Shown here one piece after another: positions 55,433 through 64,000 of a stretch of DNA of 64,000 bases. Below the pieces are notes generated by a model that saw only the letters and a program-made list of their open reading frames with translations, did no database searches and was not told the origin of the DNA. The first letter of the stretch is position 1, and each line of letters starts with the position of its first letter. The position numbers and the translations under genes were made by a program. Source of the stretch: Thioclava marina (GTDB lineage Bacteria; Pseudomonadota; Alphaproteobacteria; Rhodobacterales; Rhodobacteraceae); NCBI RefSeq assembly GCF_002020135.1, contig NZ_MPZS01000001.1, positions 310,001 to 374,000 of the forward strand, in the 5' to 3' direction.

Positions 55433-56326
55433 ATGTCGAACGCCCAGCAAACCGAAAAGATGCGCGAAGGCAACGGCTTCATCGCAGCCCTCGACCAGTC
55501 CGGGGGCTCCACGCCCAAGGCGCTGCGGCTCTATGGCATCGAGGAAGACGCCTATGACGGCGAAGAGCAGATGTTCGACCTGATCCACGAGATGCGCTCG
55601 CGGATCATCAAATCGCCCGCCTTCACCGGCGAGAAGGTCGTGGGCGCGATCCTGTTCGAACAGACGATGGACCGCGAAATCGACGGCATTCCGACCGCCA
55701 CCTATCTCTGGGAAAAGCGCGGTGTGGTGCCCTTCCTGAAGATCGACAAGGGGCTGGAGGCCGAGGCGAATGGCTGCCAGCTGATGAAGCCGATCCCGGG
55801 CCTCGACGAGCTTCTGTCGCGCGCGGTCAAGGCGGGCATCTTCGGCACGAAGGAACGCTCGGTGATCTCGGCGGCCAATCCCGCCGGCATCAAGGCGGTG
55901 GTCGATCAGCAGTTCGAGCTGGGCGCGCAGGTGCTGGGCCATGGGCTCATGCCGATCATCGAGCCGGAAGTGACGATCTCGATCGCGGACAAGGCCGAGG
56001 CCGAGGAGATGCTCCTGTCCGAGATCCTCACCCATCTCGACGCCCTGCCCGAAGGCAAGCAGGTGATGCTGAAGCTCTCGCTGCCCACGAAGGCGAACCT
56101 CTACAAGCCGCTGGTCGATCATCCGAAGGTGCTCAAGGTCGTGGCCCTCTCGGGCGGCTATTCGCGCGACGAGGCCAATGCGAAGCTCGCGCAGAACACC
56201 GGCATGATCGCGTCGTTCAGCCGTGCGCTGACCGAGGGGCTTTCGGCACAGCAGACGGATGCGGAATTCGACGCGATGCTGGGCGAGGCGATCTCTTCGA
56301 TCCACGCGGCTTCGGTGGCTGGCTGA
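55433..56326 (+). CDS. Class I fructose-bisphosphate aldolase
   Basis: 297 aa. GFIAALDQSGGSTPKALRLYG start, VPFLKIDKGLEAE and GLMPIIEPEV, and the Schiff-base region VMLKLSLPTKANLY are typical class I residues. No metal site of class II is present. With pgk it forms a small glycolytic neighbourhood. GGAGGAATCCCC precedes the start. Confidence 0.94.
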   Translation: MSNAQQTEKMREGNGFIAALDQSGGSTPKALRLYGIEEDAYDGEEQMFDLIHEMRSRIIKSPAFTGEKVVGAILFEQTMDREIDGIPTATYLWEKRGVVPFLKIDKGLEAEANGCQLMKPIPGLDELLSRAVKAGIFGTKERSVISAANPAGIKAVVDQQFELGAQVLGHGLMPIIEPEVTISIADKAEAEEMLLSEILTHLDALPEGKQVMLKLSLPTKANLYKPLVDHPKVLKVVALSGGYSRDEANAKLAQNTGMIASFSRALTEGLSAQQTDAEFDAMLGEAISSIHAASVAG

Positions 56327-56373
56327 TCGCAGGCGGCCTTCGCCACTCACCGGCGGCAGACCTTACGGGCCAA

Positions 56374-56430
56374 GGGGGCGCTGCCCCCTCGCCCGTTCCG
56401 GGCTCACTCCCGGGAATATATTTATCCAAG
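56374..56430 (-). repeat. Dispersed hairpin repeat, copy F
   Basis: Minus-strand reading CTTGGATAAATATATTCCCGGG, an imperfect GCCCGGAACGGGC inverted repeat, GGGGGCAGCGCCCCC. It lies after the aldolase gene, just before an ordinary terminator. Confidence 0.85.
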
Positions 56431-56433
56431 TCG

Positions 56434-56468
56434 AAGGCAGGAGCGTTTCAGCGCGCTCCTGCCTTTCG
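56434..56468 (+). terminator. Terminator after the aldolase gene
   Basis: AAGGCAGGAGCG/CGCTCCTGCCTT, 12-bp stem with an 8-base loop, then TCGCGTTT. Confidence 0.85.
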
Positions 56469-56545
56469 CGTTTAAGAAAAGCTGTCTTGCCCGTGCAACA
56501 GCACCGCGGAGCCGCGAAAATCTTTGAGAAATCGACCATCTGGGG

Positions 56546-56578
56546 GATTCCCTTGGCGAATCACTTATGCGATGATTC
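56546..56578. promoter_or_regulatory. Cluster of three GANTC (CcrM) sites before ftsB
   Basis: GATTC at 56546, GAATC at 56558 and GATTC at 56574, all within 33 bases and 64-99 bases before ftsB. CcrM methylates GANTC and times cell-cycle promoters in alphaproteobacteria. Use here is inferred. Confidence 0.5.
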
Positions 56579-56644
56579 CCGAAACGGCCCGAGAGAGGCC
56601 GGGGCACGCACCGGACAGGCGGCCCCAAGATGCGAGGCAGGATG

Positions 56645-56941
56645 ATGACGTTGAAGCGCCCCACGATCGGGCCCCTGATTTCCGTGACCGTGGCAGTGGT
56701 GCTGGGCACCTATTTCGCCTTCTCGGCCGTGCAGGGCGAGTACGGCATCCTGCGTCGCGTCCAGATCGAGGCGGAGATCGAAGCCAAGCGCGCCGAACGT
56801 GATGACCTACGCGTTCAGGTCGACCGGATGGCCAATCTCACCCATCGCCTTTCGGATGATTATCTCGACCTCGATCTTCTCGATGCGCGTGCCCGCGAGG
56901 TTCTGGGCGCCATGCGCTCCGACGAGATCGTGATCCGCTAG
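56645..56941 (+). CDS. ftsB: FtsB/DivIC-type septum formation initiator
   Basis: 98 aa bitopic division protein: one membrane helix (about 10-30), then a coiled coil (RRVQIEAEIEAKRAERDDLRVQVDRM) and a C-terminal LDLDLLDARAREVLGAMRSDEIVI. Acts with FtsL and FtsQ. Start 56645 or 56642. It sits upstream of pdhA, a common alphaproteobacterial order. Confidence 0.88.
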   Translation: MTLKRPTIGPLISVTVAVVLGTYFAFSAVQGEYGILRRVQIEAEIEAKRAERDDLRVQVDRMANLTHRLSDDYLDLDLLDARAREVLGAMRSDEIVIR

Positions 56942-57050
56942 GGCCTCGGTCGAAACCGCGCCCTTCTGCCCTATTTCAATCGTGATAGCCATTTTCCCCG
57001 CGCCATGCCGCGGGGTCATTGCCATTGCCCCGGCTTTGATATATGAAATG

Positions 57051-57064
57051 GTTTAACGTTGAAC
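57051..57064. promoter_or_regulatory. Near-perfect palindrome in the pdhA promoter
   Basis: GTTTAACGTTGAAC, a 14-base palindrome with one mismatched pair, 27 bases before the pdhA start. It could be an operator for the pyruvate dehydrogenase operon. The regulator is unknown. Confidence 0.4.
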
Positions 57065-57090
57065 TATTCCGGCCAAGGGAGGTCTGACCA

Positions 57091-58116
57091 ATGGCAGTAC
57101 GGAAAGGCTCGGCGAGCGGCGCCAAAGCGGGCGCGAATGTCTCGGCCGAGGAACTCAAGAAATTCTACAATGACATGCTGCTGATCCGGCGCTTCGAAGA
57201 GAAGGCGGGTCAGCTTTACGGCATGGGTCTGATCGGCGGCTTCTGCCACCTCTATATCGGGCAGGAAGCGGTGGTCGTGGGCCTCGAGGCCGCCGCGAAA
57301 GAGGGCGACAAGCGCGTGACCTCCTATCGCGATCACGGACATATGCTGGCCTGCGGGATGGACCCGAAAGGCGTGATGGCCGAGCTCACCGGGCGCGAGG
57401 GTGGCTACTCGAAGGGCAAGGGCGGCTCGATGCACATGTTCTCGAAAGAGAAGCATTTCTACGGCGGCCACGGCATCGTGGGCGCGCAGGTACCGATCGG
57501 CGCGGGCCTCGCCTTCTCGGACAAGTACAAGGGCAATGACAACGTCACCTTCGCCTATTTCGGTGATGGCGCAGCCAACCAGGGTCAGGTCGCAGAGACC
57601 TACAACATGGCCCAGCTCTGGGATCTGCCGGTCGTCTTCGTGATCGAGAACAACCAGTATGCGATGGGTACGAGCGTCAAGCGCGCCACCAAGTCGCCCG
57701 ATTTCTACGAGCGCGGCATCGCCTACGGGATCGCGGGCGAAGAGGTCGACGGGATGGATGTGCTGGCGGTGAAGGCCGCGGGCGAAAAGGCGGTCGCGCA
57801 CTGCCGCGCGGGCAAGGGCCCGTATATCCTCGAGATCAAGACCTATCGCTATCGCGGCCACTCGATGTCGGACCCTGCGAAATACCGCACCCGCGAGGAG
57901 GTCCAGAAGATCCGCGAAGAACGTGACGCGATCGAACATGTCCGCCAGCTGCTGCTGACCGGCAAGCATGCGACCGAGGACGAACTCAAGCAGATCGACA
58001 AGGACATCAAGGCGATCGTCAACGAGTCCGCAGATTTCGCCAAGGAAAGCCCCGAGCCCGCGCTCGAGGAGCTCTGGACCGACATTTACGCCGAAACGGC
58101 GCCGCAGAACGCCTGA
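57091..58116 (+). CDS. pdhA: Pyruvate dehydrogenase E1 alpha subunit
   Basis: 341 aa thiamine-diphosphate enzyme subunit. [20 protein letters not shown] (GDG...N motif for the cofactor), [15 protein letters not shown], and the [19 protein letters not shown] loop are intact. It decarboxylates pyruvate with PdhB. AGGGAGG precedes the start. First gene of pdhABC. Confidence 0.97.
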   Translation: MAVRKGSASGAKAGANVSAEELKKFYNDMLLIRRFEEKAGQLYGMGLIGGFCHLYIGQEAVVVGLEAAAKEGDKRVTSYRDHGHMLACGMDPKGVMAELTGREGGYSKGKGGSMHMFSKEKHFYGGHGIVGAQVPIGAGLAFSDKYKGNDNVTFAYFGDGAANQGQVAETYNMAQLWDLPVVFVIENNQYAMGTSVKRATKSPDFYERGIAYGIAGEEVDGMDVLAVKAAGEKAVAHCRAGKGPYILEIKTYRYRGHSMSDPAKYRTREEVQKIREERDAIEHVRQLLLTGKHATEDELKQIDKDIKAIVNESADFAKESPEPALEELWTDIYAETAPQNA

Positions 58117-58130
58117 GGGGGGAAGAACAG

Positions 58131-59501
58131 ATGGCAACCAAGATTCTGATGCCCGCGCTCTCGCCCACGATGGAAGAGGGCACGCTGGCGAAATGGCTCA
58201 AGAAAGAGGGCGATGCGATTTCGGCCGGTGACATCATCGCCGAGATCGAGACCGACAAGGCGACGATGGAATTCGAAGCGGTCGATGAGGGCACGCTGGG
58301 CAAGATTCTCGTGCCGGAAGGCACGAGCGGCGTGAAGGTCAATGACCCGATCGCGGTACTGCTTGAGGAAGGTGAGGATGCGTCGGCGGCGGACGAGGCC
58401 GAAGCGCCCAAGACCGAGGCGGCTCCGGCTCCGGCCAGCGCCCCGGCCAAGGCGAAGGCACCCGAGGCCGAGGACATGCCCAAGCCCGACACCAGCCCGG
58501 ACTGGCCGGAAGGCACGAAGATGAAGACGCAGACCGTGCGCGAGGCGCTGCGCGATGCGATGGCCGAAGAGATGCGGCGTGACGAGTCCGTCTTCCTGAT
58601 GGGCGAGGAAGTCGCCGAATATCAGGGCGCCTACAAGGTCAGCCAGGGGCTGCTCGACGAGTTCGGTGCGCGCCGCGTGATCGACACGCCGATCACCGAG
58701 CACGGCTTTGCCGGCATCGGCGTCGGGGCGGCGTTCGGTGGACTTCGTCCGATCGTCGAATTCATGACCTTCAACTTCGCGATGCAGGCGATCGACCAGA
58801 TCATCAACTCGGCGGCGAAGACGCTTTACATGTCCGGTGGCCAAATGGGTGCGCCGATGGTGTTCCGCGGCCCGAACGGCGCGGCCGCTCGCGTGGGCGC
58901 CCAGCACAGCCAGGATTACGGCGCGTGGTACGCCCATATTCCGGGCCTGAAAGTCGTGCAGCCCTATTCGGCGGCCGATGCGAAAGGCCTGCTGAAATCG
59001 GCGATCCGCGATCCGAACCCGGTGATCTTCCTCGAAAACGAGATCCTTTACGGCCGCTCCTTCGAGGTGCCGGATCTGGAAGATTTCACCATCCCCTTCG
59101 GCAAGGCGAAGATTTGGCGCGAGGGTGCAGACGTCACCATCGTCAGCTGGGGCATCGGCATGAGCCACGCGCTGGAAGCGGCTGAAAAGCTTGCGAAAGA
59201 GGGGATCGAGGCCGAGGTGATCGACCTGCGCACCCTGCGTCCGATCGATTACGATACGGTTCTGGCCTCTGTGATGAAGACCAACCGCTGCGTGACCGTC
59301 GAGGAAGGCTTCCCGGTCGCAAGCTTCGGCAACCACCTCTCGGCAGTGATCATGGAGCGCGCCTTCGACTATCTCGACGCGCCGGTGATCAACTGCACGG
59401 GCAAGGACGTTCCGATGCCCTACGCGGCGAACCTCGAGAAGCTGGCGCTCGTGACCTCCGACGAGGTCGTCGAGGCGGTCAAAAAAGTCACCTATCGGTA
59501 A
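58131..59501 (+). CDS. pdhB: Pyruvate dehydrogenase E1 beta subunit with lipoyl domain
   Basis: 456 aa. The first 80 residues are a lipoyl domain with Lys43 in [12 protein letters not shown], followed by an Ala/Pro-rich linker, then the E1 beta catalytic domain ([35 protein letters not shown]). An E1 beta with its own lipoyl domain is a known alphaproteobacterial trait. It lies between pdhA and pdhC. Confidence 0.97.
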   Translation: MATKILMPALSPTMEEGTLAKWLKKEGDAISAGDIIAEIETDKATMEFEAVDEGTLGKILVPEGTSGVKVNDPIAVLLEEGEDASAADEAEAPKTEAAPAPASAPAKAKAPEAEDMPKPDTSPDWPEGTKMKTQTVREALRDAMAEEMRRDESVFLMGEEVAEYQGAYKVSQGLLDEFGARRVIDTPITEHGFAGIGVGAAFGGLRPIVEFMTFNFAMQAIDQIINSAAKTLYMSGGQMGAPMVFRGPNGAAARVGAQHSQDYGAWYAHIPGLKVVQPYSAADAKGLLKSAIRDPNPVIFLENEILYGRSFEVPDLEDFTIPFGKAKIWREGADVTIVSWGIGMSHALEAAEKLAKEGIEAEVIDLRTLRPIDYDTVLASVMKTNRCVTVEEGFPVASFGNHLSAVIMERAFDYLDAPVINCTGKDVPMPYAANLEKLALVTSDEVVEAVKKVTYR

Positions 59502-59513
59502 GGGGATAGCGCA

Positions 59514-60830
59514 ATGGCAACCCAGATTCTGATGCCCGCCCTGTCGCCCACGATGGAGGAAGGCACGCTCGCGAAATGGCTCGTGAAAGAGGGTGATACC
59601 GTCTCCTCGGGCGACATTCTCGCGGAGATCGAGACCGACAAGGCTACGATGGAATTCGAGGCCGTGGATGAAGGCGTGATCGGCAAGATCCTCGTGGCCG
59701 AGGGCACGTCGAGCGTGAAGGTCAACGAACCGATCGCAGTGCTGCTGGAAGAAGGTGAAGACGCTTCGGCCGCAGATGCCGCGGGCGCACCTGCTGCCGC
59801 GCCAGCGCCGGACGCCAAGGAAGAGCCCGCGCCTGCGAAAGCGGAAAGCAAGCCCGCCGCCCCTGCCCCGGCCGCGCCGCAAGGCTCTGACGGCAAACGC
59901 ATCTTTGCCTCGCCGCTCGCGCGTCGCATCGCCGCCGACAAGGGCGTCGATCTTGCCGCTCTGTCGGGCTCGGGCCCGAAAGGCCGGATCGTGAAGGCCG
60001 ATGTCGAGGCAGCCCAAGGTGGCTCGGCCGCAGCGCCCGCCGCATCCTCCGCAGCCGCCCCGGCCCAAGCCGCGGCCCCTGCCCCGGCCGCCGCGCCCAG
60101 CGTCTCCGCCTCGACTATCGCCAAGATGTACGAGGGCCGCGAATACGAGGAGATCGCCCTCGACGGGATGCGCAAGACCATCGCCGCGCGTCTCACCGAG
60201 GCCAAGCAGACAATCCCGCATTTCTATCTGCGCCGCTCGGTCAAACTCGACGCGCTGATGAAATTCCGCTCGCAGCTCAACAAGCAGCTCGAAGGTCGCG
60301 GCGTGAAACTTTCGGTCAACGATTTCATCATCAAGGCCTGTGCTCTCGCGCTGCAGGCGGTGCCGGATGCGAATGCGGTCTGGGCTGGCGATCGGGTGTT
60401 CAAGCTGAAACCCTCGGACGTGGCCGTGGCGGTCGCGATCGACGGCGGGCTGTTCACGCCGGTGCTGAAAGATGCGGAGAGCAAGTCGCTCTCGACCCTA
60501 TCGGCCGAGATGAAAGACCTCGCCACCCGGGCCCGCGACCGCAAGCTCGCGCCGCATGAATATCAGGGTGGCAGCTTCGCGATCTCCAATCTCGGCATGT
60601 TCGGGATCGAAAATTTCGACGCGGTCATCAACCCGCCGCATGGCGCGATCCTCGCCGTGGGCGCGGGCATCAAGCAACCGGTGGTGAACGCCGAGGGCGA
60701 GATCGAGGTTGCCACGGTCATGTCGATGACTCTCTCGGTCGATCACCGCGTGATCGACGGTGCGCTTGGCGCCGAGCTTCTCAAGGCGATCTGCGAGAAC
60801 CTCGAAAACCCGATGCTGATGCTCGCCTGA
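59514..60830 (+). CDS. pdhC: Dihydrolipoamide acetyltransferase (E2)
   Basis: 438 aa. One lipoyl domain (Lys43), an Ala/Pro linker, a peripheral subunit-binding domain ([23 protein letters not shown]), a second linker and the catalytic domain with [10 protein letters not shown] (His411, Asp415). Its lipoyl domain is nearly identical to that of PdhB. The E3 gene is not next; a terminator follows. Confidence 0.97.
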   Translation: MATQILMPALSPTMEEGTLAKWLVKEGDTVSSGDILAEIETDKATMEFEAVDEGVIGKILVAEGTSSVKVNEPIAVLLEEGEDASAADAAGAPAAAPAPDAKEEPAPAKAESKPAAPAPAAPQGSDGKRIFASPLARRIAADKGVDLAALSGSGPKGRIVKADVEAAQGGSAAAPAASSAAAPAQAAAPAPAAAPSVSASTIAKMYEGREYEEIALDGMRKTIAARLTEAKQTIPHFYLRRSVKLDALMKFRSQLNKQLEGRGVKLSVNDFIIKACALALQAVPDANAVWAGDRVFKLKPSDVAVAVAIDGGLFTPVLKDAESKSLSTLSAEMKDLATRARDRKLAPHEYQGGSFAISNLGMFGIENFDAVINPPHGAILAVGAGIKQPVVNAEGEIEVATVMSMTLSVDHRVIDGALGAELLKAICENLENPMLMLA

Positions 60831-60855
60831 GCGCGACCGAGACCTGGAAACGACA

Positions 60856-60890
60856 GAAACGCCCGGACCGATCGGCCCGGGCGTTTCTCT
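60856..60890 (+). terminator. Terminator of pdhABC
   Basis: GAAACGCCCGG/CCGGGCGTTTC, an 11-bp stem, followed by TCTTTTC. Confidence 0.93.
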
Positions 60891-60905
60891 TTTCATATCA
60901 GCAAT

Positions 60906-61346
60906 CTAATCTTCACGCATCTCGCGCTGACGCATCGGCATCGCGTCGATTGTGGCAAATAGCACCTCCGCCGGAATTGGCGCGGCACGGTCGATCTTCA
61001 CCCCGCCATCCTTGCCGATCAGCAGCATCCGGAACCCGTCGACCCCAAGCTGCGCACGCAGCCCGCCTCCCGCGTCCGGCGAGGCATCGACCAGAACGAC
61101 GATATCGCGTTCGACAAGACCGGCTTTCTGCCCCAGCATCGTCTCGCGCGCAACAATATAGCGTTGATCATGCGGTGAAGGGGCAAAGATCACGATCAGC
61201 CGCTGCCTCCATCGGTAGAGCGAGAGGTCCTCCATCGTCCCGACAAACGCCTGAATTAGCGGTTCACTCGCCAGCGCGAATGACCCGCCCCCACCCACGG
61301 CGCAAAACACCGCAGTGGCAAGACCCATCTTGGTTCTCCAGATCAT
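60906..61346 (-). CDS. DUF4174-family secreted protein
   Basis: 146 aa. An N-terminal signal peptide (about 1-26, ending FALA) precedes a small thioredoxin-like domain (LIVIFAPSPHDQRY; RDIVVLVDASPD; FRMLLIGKDGGVKI). No CxxC is present. GGGAGA sets ATG 61346. The function is unknown. Confidence 0.85.
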   Translation of the reverse strand: MIWRTKMGLATAVFCAVGGGGSFALASEPLIQAFVGTMEDLSLYRWRQRLIVIFAPSPHDQRYIVARETMLGQKAGLVERDIVVLVDASPDAGGGLRAQLGVDGFRMLLIGKDGGVKIDRAAPIPAEVLFATIDAMPMRQREMRED

Positions 61347-61533
61347 CGCATTCTCCCGTCGAGCGTCTCAGGAAATACGCAAGCGGGCGCAGATCGGCTT
61401 GAAATTTCAGCACTTCGATCGGTCAATTAAGGCGATTTCACATTTTTTCGATCCGCGTTGATCTCAGTCACCGACAGGAAAACACAGTGCGGTAGATTCG
61501 GCCTGCTCTCACATCCAGAACAGGAGTTCGACC

Positions 61534-61872
61534 ATGGAATGGAAAAAAGAAATCGCCACCGTAAAGGACAATATGGGCGATTACGGAGCGAAACAGCCGG
61601 CCAGCGCACAGGGCTTCGGCGCTCTGCATCAAGCCGCTCTTGCTCCCGGTGCGCTTGGGACGAAAGAAAAGGAACTGATCGCGCTGGCCATCGCGATTGC
61701 CAAGCAATGTTCCTATTGCATCGGCTTCCACGTGCAGGCCTGTATCGAAGCGGGCGCCACGCGCGAGGAAGTCGAGGAGACGGTCAATGTGTCGGTCCTC
61801 ATGGGCGGTGGCCCCGCGATGATGTATGGCATGAAGACACTCGAGTGTTTCGACATTCTCTCGAAGGGATGA
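61534..61872 (+). CDS. AhpD-like carboxymuconolactone decarboxylase family protein
   Basis: 112 aa. The peroxidase-type motif CSYCIGFH supplies Cys59, Cys62 and His66, as in AhpD. LGTKEKELIALAIAIAKQC is the conserved helix. It may reduce peroxides or act in redox defence; a substrate cannot be named. Preceded by CAGGAG. Confidence 0.9.
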   Translation: MEWKKEIATVKDNMGDYGAKQPASAQGFGALHQAALAPGALGTKEKELIALAIAIAKQCSYCIGFHVQACIEAGATREEVEETVNVSVLMGGGPAMMYGMKTLECFDILSKG

Positions 61873-61904
61873 CCTTCGGGTTCTCCTGATCGCCAAAACA
61901 AAAA

Positions 61905-61936
61905 AAGAGGGCGAGCACCGCAGCGCTCGCCCTCTT
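61905..61936 (-). terminator. Terminator of cysE
   Basis: AAGAGGGCGAGC/GCTCGCCCTCTT, a 12-bp stem; on the minus strand TTTTGTTTTG follows. It may also serve the AhpD-like gene. Confidence 0.9.
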
Positions 61937-61954
61937 CTCAAACTCGATATCCGA

Positions 61955-62761
61955 TCAGCCGTTATGCAGGAGCTGGTCCATTTCGGAAGCCGGACGATCG
62001 CAGCCCGCATCGCCCACGATCTTTGCAGGCACGCCTGCGACGGTCTTGCAGCACGGCACTTCCGAGAGAACGACCGACCCGGCCGCGATCCGGGAATTGT
62101 CGCCCACCTTGATATTGCCCAGCACCTTTGCGCCTGCCCCGATCAGCACACCATTGCCGATCTTGGGGTGACGATCCTCGTCCTCCTTGCCAGTCCCGCC
62201 AAGCGTCACCGAATGGAGCATGGAGACATTGTCACCAACGACGGCGGTTTCGCCGATTACGATCGAATGGGCGTGATCCATCATAATGCCCCGACCGATG
62301 CGTGCACCGGGATGGATGTCGACACCGAAGAGTTCCGAGGCCCGCATCTGCACGAAATACGCCATGTCGCGCCGACCGTTGGCATAAAGCCAATGCGCGA
62401 CCCGATAGGCTTGCAACGCCTGGAACCCCTTGAAGAACAAGAGCGGCTGGAGAAGCCGGTGGCAGGCCGGATCACGCTCGAGCACCGCAACCAGGTCAGC
62501 CCGCGCCGCCTGCCCGAGATCGGGATCGGCGCGATAGGCCTCGTCAGCGATTTCGCGCAGGATCTGTTCACTCATCTCGCCCGAGGCGAGCTTCATCGAA
62601 AAGCGATACGCCAGAGCGCGCTCCAGCGACGGATGATGCAGCAAACCAGCATGGATCAACGCACCAAGAAGCGGTTCGTCACGCACCGCCGCGCGTGCCT
62701 CGTCGCACAGCCGTGTCCAGACTGGATCGACCGCCGCCACTTTCACCTGTTGTCTCGACAT
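61955..62761 (-). CDS. cysE: Serine O-acetyltransferase
   Basis: 268 aa left-handed beta-helix enzyme for cysteine synthesis. The N-terminal helical domain is followed by hexapeptide repeats with IHPGARIGRGIMMDHAHSIVIGE, VSMLHSVTLGGTGKEDEDRHPKIG and ILGN-type turns. The C-terminal tail is long enough for CysK contact (ends MDQLLHNG). In Rhodobacterales cysE commonly flanks the GTA cluster, as here. Confidence 0.95.
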   Translation of the reverse strand: MSRQQVKVAAVDPVWTRLCDEARAAVRDEPLLGALIHAGLLHHPSLERALAYRFSMKLASGEMSEQILREIADEAYRADPDLGQAARADLVAVLERDPACHRLLQPLLFFKGFQALQAYRVAHWLYANGRRDMAYFVQMRASELFGVDIHPGARIGRGIMMDHAHSIVIGETAVVGDNVSMLHSVTLGGTGKEDEDRHPKIGNGVLIGAGAKVLGNIKVGDNSRIAAGSVVLSEVPCCKTVAGVPAKIVGDAGCDRPASEMDQLLHNG

Positions 62762-62833
62762 CGGAACTCTCCCTCTTGGCGCGTGAGCCTAACACATAGG
62801 CTTTTTGTCGGATAGAGGAAGGGCTCGGCCCGA

Positions 62834-63118
62834 TTATCTCCTCCCAGTGCGCCAAAGCTCGAAAGCCTGACAGACGGCACCCAGCGTCGCGACCGGCAGC
62901 GTTCTTTCGTCCAACCCCACGCCAATTCGGCCCAGCGCCGCCGCCATAAGAGTCCCGTCACCCCAAATCGGATGGAGCCGCCCCAGCCGCTTGCGATAGA
63001 GATCCGCCGCATGAGCCTCGTCGAAAAGGCGCATCAACCGTCCATGGCGCTCTGCCTCGGGCCACAGCGTTGCGACCCGCGCCGCCGTAAGCAGATCTCC
63101 CTCACGCGCTCTCCGCAT
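62834..63118 (-). CDS. Small protein at the 3' end of the GTA cluster
   Basis: 94 aa, start RRAREGDLLTAARVATLWPE, containing LYRKRLGRLHPIWGDGTLMAAALGR. It follows the GTA gp15-type gene with a TGAGTGATG junction, so it is coupled to it. Similar small genes are seen downstream of gp15 in relatives. The function is unknown. Confidence 0.75.
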   Translation of the reverse strand: MRRAREGDLLTAARVATLWPEAERHGRLMRLFDEAHAADLYRKRLGRLHPIWGDGTLMAAALGRIGVGLDERTLPVATLGAVCQAFELWRTGRR

Positions 63119-63121
63119 CAC

Positions 63122-64000
63122 TCAGGCAAGAACCTGCACACGCTCAGTCAAACCGGGTCCGAAGACATCAGAGAGCTGCGCCACCTCAACCCAGAACGCT
63201 CCGGCAATGCCATCCACGGCCTTCTGCGCAGTCGAATAGGTCCATTCCGAATTGGTCAGAACGACCTCGCGCCGGATCGCCTCTCCTTCGAGTATCCGCA
63301 GCAGGTAACGCTCGGCCACCTCTCCAAGCGGAACATCCATCGCCTCCCAGTCATCGCCACCAATCCGCGTGCGCCGGACCCAGCTGAGCTTCCAGCCATC
63401 GGCTTTCTGCACCACCCGCAGATGGCATGGGGAAAGTGGTCGCAACCCGTTGCCAGCGAATGCCTGGACTGTGTGGATATAGGACGGGTCGTCGTAAGGG
63501 CGCGCAGCCGATCCAATCCGGTAGTGCCTTGCCATGTTGCGCGCGGCTGGGGCGAGCGCGATCTGTTGTGCCCGCCCATCCAGAAGCACCACAACCGAGC
63601 CTTCGGGCCAGACCACTGGCATCAGCGCATCGGTCCCGAGCTGTCCCCGGAGCCGCAGACTGAGATCCCAGATCCCCGGTTCGACCGGCTCCGCACGCTG
63701 GAACTGCAAGATCTCCCAATTGTCCGAAGACCCGTTTCCGATCGCGAGCGCATTGAGCCCCGACAGGACACCCGCTTCCAACGCCGTCTCGAACTCTCCA
63801 GAGATCAGCTCAACCCGCAAAGGCTCTCCCCGATCCCACAGGCCGCTTCGTGCCATTCTGAGTGGTGAAAGCGTTGTGCCGATCACCGCTTGGGTCCCGA
63901 ATTTCGAGTTCAGCTCATAGCCTGCGTCCTGAAGCCCCGAATAGACCGCGACCGCACCCGGCCATGGGCTGGCCGCGACAGCGAGATGCGGCGCATAAGG
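63122..64000 (-). CDS. GTA baseplate/host-specificity protein (gp15 type), C-terminal part
   Basis: The frame is open from the window edge to 63122; only the last 292 codons are seen. GEFETALEAGVLSGLNALAIGNGSSDNWEILQF-type and LRLRGQLGTDALMPVVWPEGSVVVLLDG segments (cited in part) match the C-terminus of the large GTA tail protein, as in RcGTA ORF15. It forms the tip of gene transfer agent particles. No disruption is visible. Confidence 0.85.
   Translation of the reverse strand, partial: PYAPHLAVAASPWPGAVAVYSGLQDAGYELNSKFGTQAVIGTTLSPLRMARSGLWDRGEPLRVELISGEFETALEAGVLSGLNALAIGNGSSDNWEILQFQRAEPVEPGIWDLSLRLRGQLGTDALMPVVWPEGSVVVLLDGRAQQIALAPAARNMARHYRIGSAARPYDDPSYIHTVQAFAGNGLRPLSPCHLRVVQKADGWKLSWVRRTRIGGDDWEAMDVPLGEVAERYLLRILEGEAIRREVVLTNSEWTYSTAQKAVDGIAGAFWVEVAQLSDVFGPGLTERVQVLA

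Noticed and set aside
56996-57015. Hairpin CCCCGCG/CGCGGGG after ftsB as a terminator
   Set aside because: No T-run follows, and the pdhA gene starts close by; it may be only a chance structure.
58131-59760. Tandem duplication of about 250 bases in pdhB and pdhC
   Set aside because: The similarity is the lipoyl domain, which E1 beta and E2 both carry in alphaproteobacteria.
58086-60221. 711-codon minus-strand frame opposite pdhB and pdhC
   Set aside because: Mirror image of lipoyl domains and Ala/Pro linkers; apparent internal repeats come from the two similar lipoyl domains on the other strand.

Overview
The window is chromosomal DNA of a Rhodobacterales alphaproteobacterium (Rhodobacteraceae, Rhodobacter/Roseobacter group). 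The evidence is high GC, dense gene packing with many ATGA or GTGA overlaps, a DUF1476 protein (the F1-ATPase inhibitor zeta family), an E1-beta subunit carrying a lipoyl domain, a methionine synthase split into separate proteins, and the 3' end of a gene transfer agent (GTA) structural cluster next to cysE. The genus cannot be fixed from the sequence alone. No tRNA, rRNA, CRISPR array, insertion sequence or riboswitch was recognised.

Layout. 1-5.7 kb (minus): the conserved pyrH-frr-uppS-cdsA-dxr-rseP envelope/isoprenoid block, running into a gene cut by the window edge. 5.8-10 kb: miaA, an AraC regulator, a chemoreceptor. 10.2-13.1 kb: an ExaC-type aldehyde dehydrogenase and a GAF-Fis regulator that lacks its AAA+ domain; both promoters carry the same CTGTCTC-N6-GAGACAG operator. 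13.1-15.8 kb: rlmE, ppx, an EF-hand protein. 16.1-18.3 kb: a corrinoid/folate C1 operon (PF13769-like protein, MetF-like reductase, methyl-THF:corrinoid methyltransferase). 18.8-26.1 kb: a DUF2927 lipoprotein, a run of coupled membrane-associated genes (55-aa peptide, VWA protein, DedA), an M48 peptidase, and a membrane hydrolase coupled to a cytochrome P450. 26.2-32.2 kb: kinase, thiE, trmJ, a peptidase-like protein, alr, MlaE/MlaF, a PqiA-like protein. 32.2-33 kb: hsp20-DUF1150 behind a sigma-32-type promoter and a ROSE-like leader. 33-35 kb: DUF465, purEK. 35-39 kb: VOC, DoxX, LysR, and a three-gene unit of two secreted PepSY-type acidic-tail proteins plus a membrane-anchored LuxR regulator. 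39-43.7 kb: trpB and a DctB/DctD-like pair. 43.7-46.1 kb: purC-purS-purQ and DUF1476. 46.3-50.4 kb: the homocysteine and corrinoid modules of the split methionine synthase, a PA0069-type radical SAM protein, DUF1638. 50.5-56.3 kb: SulP transporter, two cyclophilins, pgk, an SDR, class I fructose-bisphosphate aldolase. 56.6-60.8 kb: ftsB, pdhA-pdhB-pdhC. 60.9-64 kb: DUF4174, an AhpD-like protein, cysE, and the GTA cluster end running off the window.

How genes work together. Two loci 28 kb apart supply the pterin-, homocysteine- and cobalamin-binding modules that are fused in MetH elsewhere. Both methyltransferase modules end in Arg/Gly-rich tails and the corrinoid module begins with an acidic segment, which suggests electrostatic docking. 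pgk, aldolase and pdhABC form a glycolysis-to-acetyl-CoA neighbourhood with ftsB between them.

The strongest leads are the shared operator of the AAA-less regulator, the ROSE-like thermometer of hsp20, the charged tails of the split methionine synthase, a DctD-like regulator without GAFTGA, the PepSY/LuxR unit with an 18-bp perfect palindrome, and a dispersed hairpin repeat with six copies here, one of them inside a coding region.
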